Assembly: GCA_016648135.1 (NCBI GenBank)
Contig: JADDOH010000522.1
Location: 62,001-126,000 of the forward strand
Direction: 5' to 3'
Source of the DNA: Agrypnia vestita
Lineage: Eukaryota > Arthropoda > Insecta > Trichoptera > Phryganeidae
DNA: 64,000 nt
Position 1 is the stretch's first letter; the number at the start of each line of letters is the position of its first letter. The position numbers and the translations under genes were made by a program. Shown here in pieces: positions 1 to 11,940 of the stretch. The notes under the pieces are model-generated. The model did no database searches. It worked only from the letters and a program-made list of their open reading frames with translations, and was not told the origin of the DNA.

Positions 1-1085
1 TCATATTTCCAAATTATCCACCTTTCCATACGCAAGTTCTCTTTATTTATTTGTAGAATTTTAACATCATTTTCTTTTTTAAACATGTGGTCTGTCTCTA
101 AAAGCTGGTTTGAGAAGTCTGAGAAATTATTATTAGTAAGGTATCTTATTCTAATATTAAAATGCCATTTCACATATAAAAAATGCAGAACTGAAAGTAT
201 TGCAATTAATTTAATGTGTATCGGAATGATTTAGTTCGTTGACTTAATCTTTAAAGTATATTAAAAATTTACCTTATTTATTATTGGTATATATCGCGAG
301 ACAAATGCATTTTCGTCATATTTTTGGGTACTTTTTTGGAATAATTTTAATAAAATTTAATATTTTCATACCTGTGGTGTAAAAGCAAAGGCAGCAACAT
401 CCAAAAAATTAAAAAAATGTTTTGAATGCATTCACCAAGGATTACTTATTTAAAATGTACTGAATTCTAGATTTTATGTATCTATTATCCATCCCTTCCA
501 AAATCATGTTATCTATAGATTTAAAGGCTATATTTCTTGTAAAATCTCGAATTCAGTACGTTATAAATTAATAATTCTCGATGACTGCATTTTTTTTTTT
601 TTGATATAACTGCCTTTGCTTTTGTACCGGATATTGTTCGTTATTATTATTCTACACCATTGTTCATTATTCATATTTATTAAAGTGGAATGAATATATA
701 TAATATATGAAAATATGTTACTAGTGTCAGATAGAAGTGTTAAACGACCCCTGCATAGACTATGTTTTTCTGGTTTGACGCATCCCATCCCCTATACATT
801 TTATTTTGTTTTGGTCTTTGAAGATCGCTGAATTTTTTTAATTTTAGATGATGTTATTTAGTTTTCTGAAAAATAATTTCTGAAAATATTTCTACGTTCG
901 GAAATGTTTGCATATTTCTAATGCACATTAATTTATGCTGGTTCTTGATAGATTTTGCAAGAGAAGCCTCTGAAGAGCATTGTTTATTAATTAACGTAAT
1001 AATTAAACAAAGTAAATTTTTATTAATCATATTAATAATATCACCACAAAATTATTTTGCTCTTTTCGAATAATTAAACATTCAC
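1..1085. other. AT-rich DNA without a recognisable gene
   Basis: I see no coding region, RNA gene or named repeat here apart from the short inverted repeat listed separately. The only long open frame (561-788, minus) is dominated by runs of lysine, isoleucine and asparagine, as expected from AT-rich noncoding DNA. Confidence 0.6.
457..559. repeat. Short inverted repeat (hairpin)
   Basis: Arms 457-475 and 541-559 are reverse complements over 19 bp with one mismatch; the left arm starts GTACTGAATTC. The spacer is 65 bp. It could be a tiny MITE remnant or a hairpin-forming transcript. No target duplication was recognised. Confidence 0.6.
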
Positions 1086-1093
1086 AATTATTT

Positions 1094-1173
1094 CTATTCG
1101 AATCCCATTACCGGCTGAAATATTTTTTTGTTAATTTGATTTTTCTATATGTCTTTTTCTAATTGATTCATAA
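1094..1173 (+). repeat. SINE family D, 3' part
   Basis: The sequence from an ATTCGAATCCC box-B-like motif through a T-rich stretch (ttgttaatttgatttttct) matches the tRNA-derived repeat at 11800-11940. Only the 3' portion, from box B on, is present, so this copy is 5'-truncated. Confidence 0.5.
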
Positions 1174-1524
1174 AAAATTGTTTAAAAATGCACAGAACCT
1201 TGTTCTTCAATTGCAACCTTGTGAGGTTTAATGTGTTTTAATGTTTTAATAACGTGTTTTCTTGAATATATTATAATAATTAAACAATTGTTAATATTCT
1301 ATTCACTTTCATTTAAGATTTGTAATTTTTCAGAAACATATAGTTCCGTGATAGTAAGGGGCCTGTTTTATGCTGGCTTCAACCCAGCTTCAATATTCGA
1401 CGAGCATGCATGAAAGTATGAATTAATGAATGAAATGATATTCAGAGCGTAAGTGTGACTCTTTGCCTACCCCACGATAAATGGTTATCGTGTCAATTGG
1501 TTAAATTTAAATTTTTCTTGTTCT

Positions 1525-2156
1525 TACTCCCTCGTGGCGTCTGCTTGCTTGCCGTCAACAAAAACTTTGGATCGATTTTTGACCCTTTTCCCGTGATCTA
1601 ATCGAGCTGAAACTTGGCAAGCAGACTCGTGGCGACGATCAAGAAAATCTATCAAATTTTCGTTAAAAAAAATTAATAATTATAGTATAATTTCGGATTT
1701 TTAGAAATTTTTTTGGTTTTTTCAAATTGGAACATTAGAAAAGTTTGATTAGCAACGGCGCGGCGGCCCGATAACGTCGCGGAATATTTTCTAAATTTAA
1801 ATTACTCCGTCGGTATAATAGGTACATCACTACGAATTTCGAAAATTTACAAAACAATTGGTTCACAGATGACAGCGAAATTGGGTTTTTTGGGAAAAAA
1901 TAAAAAAATAATTAATTTTTTTTAGATTTCTGCTTAGTTTTGAAGAATTCTACATTACTCAAATCTGATTCTGACTAAATCATTTGACGCTGGAAATTCA
2001 TAAGGTACGATATTGATGATAACTGAATCTATCAAAATCTTGAAATCTCAAAACATCTGACATTTTAGAAATATATTAAATTTCTGTAAGTTTAGTGTTA
2101 TTTATATGTTTTAATTCGTCTTTAATTATTGTTATATTTTACAAAGAAAGGGAGTA
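1525..2156 (+). mobile_element. R1 repeat copy 1 (short-TIR, TA-flanked)
   Basis: The element begins TA-CTCCCT and ends AAAGGGAG-TA, so short terminal inverted repeats are flanked by the dinucleotide TA, as expected of a Tc1/mariner-type MITE. Near its left end the arms GTCTGCTTGC (1539-1548) and GCAAGCAGAC (1617-1626) form an inverted repeat. Related copies lie at 13701-14086, 43710-44000 (minus) and 51712-51955. No transposase remains. About 30 bp beyond the right TIR (TAAAAACTCGGTTTTTATGG) are also conserved in other copies, so the true right boundary is uncertain. Confidence 0.65.
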
Positions 2157-2339
2157 TAGTAAAAACTCGGTTTTTATGGGTTAATTTTTTTTCTATTTAT
2201 GTACGGGAAACTAATAGTAAAAATAAAAATCAGGTTACATGAATATTAAATAGTATAGGGGTTATCTTGCAAATTTTCATAGAATTAACATGTTACGTAT
2301 TAAAATATAGCAACAATAACTTAACTATTTTCCAAAAGC

Positions 2340-2690
2340 GGGACATATGAAATAACTTGCGGAGACTGTGATAAAAAATACATGAGCCAAACCACTAGAA
2401 ACTTAAATACACGCATAAAAGAACATCGCCGCTACCTAAAAAATAACAATTTCTCCGAATTTTCCAATCATATAATTAACAATAATCATTCTTTCGATAG
2501 TCAGAAATTAAAATTACACCACTCGGTTCCTCATAGACGATGTATAATGAATACTTTGGAAACCGTTGAAATCCTAAAAAATTTGAATTCTAGAAACATA
2601 TTAATAAAAAATATCACATTTCAGTCCACTTCACCACTCCTAGAGCTGTTCGGGGAAAAAAATACCCTTCCCCACGGTACGCCGCCCTGA
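2340..2690 (+). pseudogene. GIY-YIG endonuclease remnant of a Penelope-like element
   Basis: In frame from 2340 the translation reads GTYEITCGDC, then KKYMSQTTRNLNTRIKEHRR. This matches the family pattern G-x-Y-x-(I/L)-x-C-x-x-C, followed by Y-(I)-G-Q-T-x-R and R-x-x-E-H, of the C-terminal GIY-YIG nuclease that nicks DNA for PLE retrotransposition. The zinc-binding Cys pair (CGDC), the catalytic-helix Arg and the EH motif are present, but GIY has become GTY and the YIG glycine is replaced by serine (YMS). The open frame runs to a stop at 2688-2690. A stop lies in the same frame just upstream (2322-2324), so this is not an intact protein. The nearly identical motif on the minus strand at 13558-13699 confirms the assignment. 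Inactivity is inferred from the missing glycine and the lost upstream frame. Confidence 0.8.
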
Positions 2691-2742
2691 CCTAACCGAT
2701 TAGATTGATAAATTTTGTATTTAAGTTAGTTATTATCTACAC

Positions 2743-2779
2743 CTGATGACGAGAGGGACTGCTCCTCTCGAAATTATAA
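2743..2779 (+). ncRNA. Hammerhead ribozyme-like core, PLE-1
   Basis: CTGATGA (2743-2749) is followed by a six-pair stem II, GAGAGG/CCTCTC, with a seven-base loop, then GAAA (2770-2773). After it, ATTATAATA can form a two-pair stem III (A-U, U-A) with loop TATA and H17 = A. The sister copy at 13281-13321 has C-G in place of the U-A pair, a compensatory change. Position 10.1 is C and unpaired. Type I hammerheads are established components of PLE terminal repeats; self-cleavage of this copy is untested. Confidence 0.65.
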
Positions 2780-2880
2780 TAGTAATTTAATAACTCATAT
2801 TGTGTGTGTGTATTAGAAAGCAAAGTAAAACATATTTTAAATTAAAAATATAAAGTTTAAAGAAATATTTGGACTAAATG

Positions 2881-3283
2881 CCGACTACCCCTAGAGTTTG
2901 AGCAGGGTGGTTCCACCACTGGGAAGGGTTAGTGCGGCCAACAATGAGGTTGTTTTGTTAGAATGGTCTGGTGTTACCGCGGTATTAAAAAGTCACCATC
3001 GCCGGCGGCCGAGGGTTGCGGCTTGTGGGGGTGTGTCGGGGGCAGAATTTCGGGGTGCAGATGCACACCGCCAAGAGACTACAGTGGAACGATTGCACAA
3101 AGTTTTGAATTGGTTGTAATAAATAATTTAGGGTTTTAGTTTTCATATATAAACTGAAATATTTAATTTTATTCTTGATTAATTCCAAAAGACACTTTAT
3201 ATTATGAAATTTTACTTCGAAAACAATAAAAACGAAATATCAATGTCCAGCTTGAACCAGCCAAAGAAGTTTACCGGGATATA
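2881..3283. other. GC-richer unique sequence, no gene recognised
   Basis: About 240 bp (2885-3120) are clearly richer in G and C than the surroundings and are open on both strands. Neither translation has recognisable motifs, and the plus-strand frame lacks an ATG at its start. I cannot assign a function. Confidence 0.4.
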
Positions 3284-3480
3284 TTATAAATATCTCACAG
3301 AAATAAAGATATTTTTAATGTGGTAGTCCATCAAGGGTAGAATTGGTGAACTTTACGTTGTGTTACGTGGTGAAGTAAGCCGTGTCTTAGGTCGTAACCA
3401 CTATGAACACCAATAAGACTTCCATACCTTCTTTATACAAAAAAATAGCTTCGTTTCTATGAAACATCTGCAATGTATCT
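3284..3480 (+). repeat. R2 interspersed repeat, copy 1
   Basis: Landmarks shared with the other R2 copies are gtggtagtc...., a gaactttacgttgtgt-like segment, aagacttccatacc, and atagcttcgtttctatgaaacatct. Copies lie at 33590-33720, 42290-42550, 46195-46400 (plus) and 44716-44905, 46990-47200 (minus). There is no coding capacity and no recognised TIR or tRNA box, so the class is unknown. Confidence 0.55.
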
Positions 3481-5930
3481 TGATAAATATATATTGATAG
3501 CAAAAACGTCATTGATTAAATCAAGGCGGGCGATGGAATGGTTGGTTGGCATTGGCCGCGGCCTAGACCGCCGGCCATCTTTAAATTCAAAGTATTGTCA
3601 TCGCGTGACGCCATTGGATTTTTTATTCGGTTATTTCACTAATCATCTCCACTGTGTATGGAAAAACATAATATACTCGTACATCAGCGTGTAGTCAGTA
3701 TTTTGCAGGCGCATGCAGTGATTGAAGCATGACTCTTATGTTAGCATATATTTTAGAAAAAATTGGAAAAAAAATTTTTATCCTCTAGATTATTATGTTT
3801 TATTGAAATCTGAATAATATTATAATAATTATGATAGGAATACTAAGTGATGTATATTTTAATTTTTTTTTTTTCAAAATATATGCTTAGGTAAATTTTA
3901 TGCTTCAATGTTTTCACTGCACGCCCCTGGTATTTTGAATTAAGCTATGGTTAACTAGAATCTCTAAATAATAAGTAGGTATTTGTAATATTCCTATCAC
4001 AAATCATATTATATTATAAAAAATTACTTCATCATAATAATATTAAATTCGATTTTTTTTGGGTCTCCAAAACATACGAGACAGGAAATTGAAGAAATAA
4101 AAATTTAACTAATAAGAAATAAAAATATAAATCTTATTATTACGCGTTACTTTTACGATCTTATTGCGTTATGATTGTACGACATAGTAAACCAAACATT
4201 TTAATTTTTTATAATATTCTTATTTTTTTAATTACTGACATTTGAAAAAGGGTTATTAGTTTGTCTATTTTAAAAATAGTGCTTCAGAATTTTAAAAAAA
4301 GCTACATTAAATACCTAATTTGATATTTAATTTAATTTGGCGCTCTAAAAAATCTCTTCAACTGTCAACTCTAAAACTTCGAACTACGTCATTATCCGGT
4401 AGCGTGTTATTTATAGCTGTGCCGCCCCCCACATCTGCTCATGCTGCCAATAGCAAAAATATTTCTGTTCGTTTTGGTGACTTCAATATTATTCGATAAC
4501 CATTACAAAAAGTTACAGAGAAGCTTTTGGACACTTGTTCCTTTATCGTGACAGTATTTTATTTTAAGGCTAATTTGTAATGTTCTTTTTCTGGTGAAGT
4601 ATAATCCTTGACGCATAAGTTAATCCGGGGATTAAGAATAAGCCGACCGCATTTGTGAATAAGATTGTACGGGCCGCGACACTGGCGTGAAGTGGTGATG
4701 AGGGGAGGGTTGGGGGGGATAATTGTAAAGTAATGACGTGGTTTTTACCGAAGATTACTTATGCAATCGACCGGGGGTGTGTCGAGTTTTTGCACTACTC
4801 AATACAGCCTTTTGCTCTAATGGCTGGAGCTGCCGCGGCACCCCACGCCGCCGCAGTAATTACTCTTTAATGGAAACAGACCATTTTATATGAAGAACAC
4901 TCGTTTAAGTGCACTTAGGGCTTGGCTTGTAACTTGGTGGAATGGACATTCAGGTATATAAGATATACTAGATGTGTTATCTGGTTGTCAATGTATCGGC
5001 TTTATATACACTTCCTTAAAAACTCTCTCAATGCTGTTCAATCACTGATCGATAATGTCAGTCTCATTACAATGTGTTTCACGGAAATGGTCTTCTTGTG
5101 AATCCGTCTTCTTCTTCTTGTTAATTCTTGTAAAAAGTCCATAGTTGGTAGCTCGCAAATTTTATCTATGTATATTGATATCATTAATCAATTCATGACC
5201 TATGCTAAAGTTGTGAAAAACTAAGGCGTCCTCAGTGATACAGATCTTTAATGGTATGAACATATTTCACATGTCGGGTAAAAAATATTTACTGTAACTT
5301 AACTGTAAAATGTTAATTTACGGTTAATCTTCCGATTAACTGTAAATTAACAATTACGTAATCTTTGCTTCTTTTCCTGCTTGATTATGCTGATGTGTGT
5401 CATCTGGATGTCAATTTAAAGCATTCCAACAAACTGGAACTCCTCAAAACATATATGTCCATTTTATCTTCAACCTCAAAAGATTCTATCACACCTCATC
5501 TTTCCACAATCTTCTCCTGCAATCTGACAACGCCGTAACATCAATGTTTTATCTCTACTTTTTATATATTTTTCAGTCCTCACTCACAACAATACCTAAA
5601 ATCTGAAATCAGCTCTCAGTCTAATAATGGCCTTCCAATCCATTCGGCTGACAGAACAACTCCTCATTCGTGCAGTCGGCTTGTGATGGTCGACATAGAT
5701 ATAGATTTAATGAATTTAGAAAATCCTAAAATAATAATATTCAAAAAAGCCAAGTATGCATCAAAAATATATTTCTTCTATTTTGAATCGTTTAAAAGTA
5801 AAAGCCTGATATATTTCTTCTCAAGATTCTATGTATTACAAGAGGCTAACAAAATATTGAATATTCAGCTATACAAGTAATATTTCTTAGATCTTTATTA
5901 TACCATAGATATAATTCTGTGTTAAATTAA
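3481..5930. other. Unique intergenic DNA with a GC-rich island
   Basis: No gene was recognised. Most is AT-rich. The stretch 4620-4870 is GC-richer and contains a run of G (4704-4718) and the block GCCGCGGCACCCCACGCCGC (4832-4851), with no convincing open frame. It is a candidate for conserved regulatory DNA, on composition only. Short frames at 5397-5606 and 5683-5880 look like chance. Confidence 0.45.
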
Positions 5931-5989
5931 TATTGTTTGCCAATCCTAATAGACTCGACCTTGTGAGTAGGTGCGAACGAGCCTTTATT

Positions 5990-6536
5990 ATTTATGAATC
6001 GGAACAGTAAGTCTCGCGTGTAGCGGGTGCTTAACTGTTATTTTAACGAAACGGACCAATCACAGGCGCGCTTTGCCTTCGACGGGTTGAGCCGGAGGCG
6101 ACCGTCCCGATGACTGAATTCGGCCAATGGCGAGCGCCGCCGGTGAAGTCATCGCGCATAGGATGAGTCACTGCACTAGCGTGGATTTCGGAGATATGGT
6201 GCAATCGTTACTATAAAAGGAGCGAACACGATATACTCACCCTCTTCAGTTCGAGACCAGACCTGCGAGCGGAAGCGCTGCCCGAGAGACTACTGCCAGA
6301 GACTTCATTTGGAGAACAGCATTTGCGGACGGAGTTGCTGCCCGGACATATGGAAGAATCTACCATTCGCCAGTATCAGAGAGGATCGTACCGCCACTGT
6401 GTAACAGCTAAGGAACACATTTATATTATCTATCGGTTAACTATTTTCACTATCGAAATGTATTTATTTTGGGAAGATTTAAGATTGAAGCAATTATGTG
6501 TGAATAATATCACGATTTCTTGTGTGATATTGGTTT
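5990..6536 (+). promoter_or_regulatory. Pol II core promoter, LTR-like
   Basis: TATAAAAG (6212-6219) is followed by an arthropod initiator TCAGT with A at 6248, about 36 bp from the TATA start. Upstream are two CCAAT-type boxes (about 6056 and 6122) in GC-rich DNA. The downstream leader contains an imperfect duplication (GAGCGGAAGCGCTGCCCGA near 6269 and GGACGGAGTTGCTGCCCGGA near 6326). The same TATA plus CAGTT layout occurs in LTR-like repeats at 25852/25885 and 50053/50084. It may be a solo LTR of another family or the promoter of a noncoding transcript; no long ORF follows. Confidence 0.5.
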
Positions 6537-6856
6537 AATTCGTACGGGAATATCTCCCAAACGAATATATTTTGATGCATGGGGATTTTCATACCATTTG
6601 TATTAACCATTGATATTACGGAGCTCTATAAGCAGCGCTTAATAGATTCATAATAATTGTCGACGCGTTATGTATTGAGTAATCAGATATCAATCCAAAT
6701 CGTACGAGAATTTCTTCCGAACGAATATATTTTAAAGTATGGGGATTTTCATACTATTTGTACTAACAATTGAATACACATAATTCTATAAGAAACGCTT
6801 AGTAGCCTTATAAAAATTGTATTACATAAGTATTGCGCAATCCGGTCTTCAGCTAA
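6537..6856. repeat. Tandem duplication, about 160 bp x 2
   Basis: Unit 1 (6537-6696) and unit 2 (6697-6856) both carry a CGTACG.GAAT start, ACGAATATATTTT, ATGGGGATTTTCATAC, and TCTATAAG..ACGCTTA.TAG in the same order. They have diverged by roughly a quarter by eye. The repeat lies directly downstream of the TATA promoter at 6212. Confidence 0.75.
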
Positions 6857-6859
6857 CTC

Positions 6860-7350
6860 TTTATGATTTGAGTACCTCAGTACATCTGGCTTAACAAGTA
6901 GCTTCAGAACGACGAGTAAAGGACAGAATGGGGAGATCTAACTAAAGATTAGGGATATCTGGTTTGTGATGGCCTAGCTGGTTGGGGCGTAGATGCTTGC
7001 CGGCACTTGGGTGTGGAACCCGCACAAGCCCCTGCAGGGTCCCTTAAAGGCGGGGCCCTCCTTGTTGCTCGGGGTCGTCAATAAACCTACCTCTTTCCTC
7101 ACCAGGCGCAGGGCCACATAACCCACAAAAGGTTCCCTTTGTCTTTGAAAGGATTTTCATGCCTGAATGCTGTAAAACCTTTTTAGAAAACGTTAACTTC
7201 TATTTCGTCCTCTGTAAGAAAGACAGGGCCAGAATAAGTATAAAAATCATTCACTCATATGGAATAGCTGGGATATTATAAATATGTTACTAACACTCTA
7301 ACATTGACCAAAGTAAATGTTGCAAGATGCAGAATCGTGGGACGCCGCTC
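6860..7350. other. Unassigned GC-richer segment
   Basis: 6950-7110 is GC-rich (for example CTGCAGGGTCCCTTAAAGGC near 7033) and is followed by an AATAAA-like signal (aataaacc, 7080). It could be the 3' part of the LTR-like or LINE-like unit that begins at about 6.0 kb. No protein motif was seen. Confidence 0.35.
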
Positions 7351-7352
7351 TG

Positions 7353-7590
7353 AAAAGGCATAATGAGATTGCACAATAATTTGTAACATCGCTGACTATG
7401 CCCGCAAAGGAGGCTAATGTCGTCATCAATTCGTACCAAAAGAGTACATGATTCTTCAAACACCGGCCTAAAAGAAAGGCGCCTCAAGACAACACACATC
7501 ATCAGAAACTCGTACCAAAAGAGTACGGCTATCTCAATTATAAGCCTAAAAGAGGGGCGTCACAGGATCACATCTCGTAAAGAAGAGATA
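7353..7590. repeat. Minisatellite, 79-bp unit
   Basis: CGTACCAAAAGAGTAC occurs at 7432 and again at 7511, a period of 79 bp, each followed about 35 bp later by GGCCTAAAAGAAAGGCG or AGCCTAAAAGAGGGGCG. A more degenerate unit with GCCCGCAAAGGAGGC precedes them. Such arrays are seen in LINE 5' ends and in local satellites; which applies here is unknown. Confidence 0.6.
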
Positions 7591-7739
7591 GAGTCTCGGG
7601 ATGCAGTAAGTTCCGGAGGAACAAGGGGGGCCATTTAGTCACTTAGGAAGCTGGTCACCGGGTTTAGGCGGGCGCGGAGCCTTAACCCCCCTCAGCAGAG
7701 ATGCTGGGGGTTTAAAACAAAAATTTAGCATTCAAAGAA

Positions 7740-10700
7740 ACTATTATTTTATATAAACTCACGGGCTGTTATAAAATTCCTACGAACAAACCATCCCCGA
7801 GACCTTGTCTATTTATTCATAAAGAAGTTTCACTTCAAAATGTGGTATTTCGTAGATAGCAAATATATATATTATTTTCTCACGGAATTTATATGAACAG
7901 GTTCATGCACGTCTAAGACGGAACCATTCAAGGTAAGAATATGCTAATACAAAGTGTTTATAATTATTAATTTCAGTGTTATTTAATATGTGTGAATTTT
8001 TCCCTTTGCGCCGTTCGAACGATTTTACTGGTTTTTTAACATCTCCAATCGAAAATGTTTTATTCCTAATACACGAATTCTTTCCAGTGAACGTATTTTA
8101 TTGTAACATAAATGTATAGATTATTAGGTTCGTTAGATGTTTATATTACGTAATATTATGCAATTGTTTCCACACTGCTCCTATAAAAGAATTTGAAGTT
8201 ATTACGATACACAACGGGGTCCTTCATCCATTAGACGAATCATGTGCCAATTCAACGACGTATTACGAATAGTATATATTATATTTATCGAGATTTATTC
8301 GCATTTATTATTTCTAGTAAAGGTTTTAGTATTGGTGCCAGGCGCCATTATGAGGCGGAGATAGTTCATATTCATAGCCCGACTGTAATAGGTATTTTTA
8401 TCGCGTAAGAGGTAGCGCTTTTAGAAATATGACTGTGTTTTATGTTTCGTCCCTGACGGACAGGATGGTATAGCTGTGGTTATTTAGGTAATACACTTAG
8501 TAAATGCGAAGGGCATTAGGTATTATCAATTTCGTCTGTGAACCCAAGATGTTAGAAATATTTTAGTTCCTTTAATTTCATTGAATATTTGCTGCAGAAT
8601 AATATTTGATGAGAGAAGTAGTTAATATTCCATTCAAAGCAAAAGTTTTAGTCAATATCTTTATAGGTAATATTCAACAGCAAATTAGAAATATTTTAGT
8701 TAACATTTTTAGTTAGTTTTGCATTCAAAAGCACAATTTTCACAGAATAATTATATTCAGTTAAATGTATAGGTAGCACTGGCAGAGCATTAATATTGTA
8801 TAGAATACATTATTTATAATATTTCATAGAAGAGTATAATATTTTATTCAGCGTTCATTATATAGTTACAACGCAATTCGCAGTCGTGTCCCTCTTGCGC
8901 CATGCAGAGCGTCGCGCGCTCACATATAAGAAAAATGTTTTATTTAATATTGAGATTTATATTATATTATTCTTCGCCTTATACGTTTGGACCACCCCCT
9001 CATACATCACTCTGGTGCCGGACCAAGAGATAGATTGGATTTCTACATTTAACAAAACCACACTTTTTGATAAGGAAGGACCCACTATCTACCAGGGTCA
9101 TCACAGGCTAAGCTAAAAAATTAAAGCACAGATTATATCATATTATCACATACCATAAGCATCTTCAAAAGCAGACTAATGCAATCTTATTTTTCTCAAA
9201 ACTTAGTTTAACCTTTCTTTTGCCCATCCATCTCCCACTTGTCTCATTATCCTGGAACTAGTTTTTTTATTGTAATAATGTATTCGAAAACCTATTTTAA
9301 CTGTTCCATTAAATTGCAGATGGTTGGTACGAAAAAATTGCCAACTGGAAGTAAGCCCGCCATTGTAATGGAACGTGTGCAAAAAGTAAATAAAGAAATA
9401 AATAAATACGATACAAACATTTATTATTAAATAAAATTTGTAACGCCTTTAGAAGACTATTTATTGTCTCTAAATACATGAAAGACTAGAAACAAAGTAT
9501 GCTCAGAGGTGGTGGCACATTCGTTCGTTTTCCATACAGGAATATTACCAACATTTAAATATCTTGAATAAACCGTAGCTCCGACATTGTATTCAGAGAT
9601 CTTTAATGATCTACCACAAGCCTTTGGCCTTTGCTGGCTGATAGTTGAAAGGGAAATCGCAGGAAATCTATCTGGGTACTCGCAAAGGAACCTGCAGTTA
9701 CACCAGTACTAACATGATGAAAATGGTCAGGATTTGCCTGGAATAGAGCGGAGGAACCCAGGATTACAAGAAGAAAAAGTGAGCCTCAAGTGGATAAAAG
9801 CCTACAATCTGACTAAGGAGTATTTGGAAGCTATTGTGAGACGAAAATGAATCAAAAACCTGAACATAGTCGATCTGAACAAAAAAATATTGTGTACGAT
9901 AATATTGTCTATCGAATTGAAACGAATAGGGCTGAATAGGATCATATTGTCTATAAATTTGTTAACAAATAAAATTTTACCTTTTTCTTCCTTTCAGTCA
10001 TCCTTATAACGTTTTTGGCCTATCGATTGGATAGCACACTTCCACCGCTTTGCCCTGCGCTATCTTTGCACTGAGGCTATCTTTCTTCGCAGAATCTTTC
10101 CATTAGCCTTTTTCATGTGCTTCTGTCTTAAAGACCTTTTTCTATTTAGACGGATATAAAAATAAAAAACTCATTTAAGTTATCTTGGATACATTCTCCA
10201 CATGGGAAACGAAAGATTCCCTAAATTTTACTTTAAATGCCAAAATATTTGCCAGCGATTTATAATATATTTGAAATGTAATAGTCCTACCGTAAAAAAA
10301 AATTAGTTTGAATCACTATTAATCCAATTTCGCATTTTCAATGAGATTTCAATGGTTTGAAATCTTTTAAATTTTTATATGAATTTTTAACCCTTTCGTT
10401 AGTGCACTTATGCTATGTTTTAAATTCATGGAATGGACGTTGAATTGAAATATATTAGATAAACACATTTTTATTCATGATTCTCTAAGTATTCCGGGAA
10501 TTCCTTTCACATCCAAATTGGTGATCCTATATCTACCAATGCGGTAACCATATTAAACCTCCAAAATTTTCATATACATTGCCTCTCACATCACATATAC
10601 CCAAATAACTTCACATTTTTGTTCATGACAGGTGATTTATATGCACCTTTTCTTAACACAGCAGTCTCCCACATCTCAAAAAGGTGTTCGCCCTGCGGGT

Positions 10701-11282
10701 ATGATTCTGACGTGGAAAACTGTACCTTTTTTTACAAAAAATATTGTAATACTGGCGAATAATTTTGTCATATTTTCCTATGTACATATTTTTTTGATGA
10801 AGGGGGTGTAAACCTTTCTTATTTCACCGAACAAAATAGAAAGTATTTTTAATGAGTTTTTTTATTAGAAAGTTGCAAATATATAACAGTTTTTTGATAA
10901 TGAAAACACATACAGTTATTCATACACACACATGGACGAAAATTAAAATATGAAAGTTTTTATAGGAAATATTAGACGTTAAATATTAACTACCTTCAAT
11001 AAAAGAAACACGTATAAAGTCGATACATACCCAACTACTGAAACGTAAACCGACTTGGAGGCGGATTACCAGTTCTATATTATCCTCCTAATTCCAAGGA
11101 ACTTCACTTCTTACCAATACTTTACCTCCATAACTTATACTAAATAATTTAGAAAACCTAAATTTACGCGTAATTCTCCTTGATTAATTGATTAAATTTG
11201 CATTTTTGCACTTATAATTTGTATATGAAAGCAAAAACTCTTTCCTCAAAGCCAGAATTCTCTGAAATATAAGGCCTTCAAC
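7740..11282. other. AT-rich DNA, no gene recognised
   Basis: I find no recognisable gene or repeat. An open frame at 8886-9116 (plus) lacks an ATG at its start and recognisable motifs. 9640-9860 is somewhat richer in GC and looks like decayed transposon coding sequence, but I could not place it. Confidence 0.45.
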
Positions 11283-11375
11283 CAGGCTTTCAGTACTGGA
11301 GCCGAGACATGGACCTTCAGCGTCGATCCAATTTTAAAAAAATTACCAAGGATAGCTCTGTGTAAGAGTGCATAA
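11283..11375 (+). pseudogene. LINE reverse transcriptase C-terminal scrap (RTE-like)
   Basis: The 30-codon frame reads FSTGAETWTFSVDPILKKLP and ends at TAA (11373-11375). The TGAETW block matches the (Y)GAETWTL motif that follows the reverse transcriptase domain in RTE-like endonuclease-reverse transcriptase LINEs, after which normally comes a Q-R-x-M-x-R segment that is lost here. The same motif, in another copy, appears at 59841-59951. This is a truncated relic with no intact domain. Confidence 0.6.
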
Positions 11376-11799
11376 AGATGTGGCATGCTCAAGTGGTAAA
11401 GAGCTGGTTATACTGGTATATTAATAGAGGTACCATCTATTGTCAGAATTTAGCTCTACTAAGCTGCTGCCACAAAGTGACAAGAAAATTCGCGGTAATT
11501 TTGTTGAGAAACTAGTTTTAAAATATGATGTCTATATTAAAGAACACATTATTTTTGTGAAGTTGCAATCTCAGAACAAAGTTTTGTGATTTTTTTAAAC
11601 CAAATGTATTAATCAATTAGAAAATATATACAGAAAAATCAAAATAATGAAACAATATTTAGCTGCTACTAGGATTAGGCAGTTACATAAGGTAATTTGT
11701 GATTGTCGCATTATGAAAAGTAGATGTCTAAAAATAGATACCATATGCATAAATCAATTAATAAAAGGAGATATTATATATCGATAAATTAACGGCAAT

Positions 11800-11940
11800 G
11801 TACGAGGCCGCTACAGTGTAATTGATAACGCACCTTTTCCGGATAGATTGGAGATCTGTGATTCGAATCTGTCTAGCCGTTAAATATTTTTTTGTTGATT
11901 TGATTTTTCTGTTTGTCTTTTCTAAATGATTAATAAATTT
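11800..11940 (+). repeat. SINE family D, tRNA-derived
   Basis: A box-A-like AGTGTAATTGATAACGC (from 11815) and a box-B-like GTGATTCGAATC (about 11859) lie 45 bp apart, as in a tRNA-derived Pol III promoter. The T-rich 3' part matches 1094-1173. The tRNA part is degenerate and cannot fold as a functional tRNA. Confidence 0.55.

Larger units (their letters stand above)
2282..2880 (+). mobile_element. Penelope-like element, 3' fragment (PLE-1)
   Basis: This fragment contains a decayed GIY-YIG endonuclease reading frame (2340-2690), a trailing noncoding segment, and a hammerhead-like core at 2743-2779 followed by a tail ending near 2880. The order endonuclease, then ribozyme-bearing terminal repeat, is that of a PLE 3' end. 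The reverse transcriptase part is missing. The same family is found in minus orientation at 13281-13699, and its tail recurs at 14213-14340. Confidence 0.75.

Noticed and set aside
457..559. Pre-miRNA hairpin
   Set aside because: The 65-nt spacer and short 19-bp arms do not fit a typical pre-miRNA; kept only as an inverted repeat.
561..788. 75-codon open frame on the minus strand
   Set aside because: Composition is Lys/Ile/Asn-rich with a poly-Lys stretch from an A run; no motif and no context.
8886..9116. 76-codon open frame with a hydrophobic stretch
   Set aside because: It begins with GTG, has no upstream promoter or family match, and the hydrophobic run comes from AT-rich DNA.
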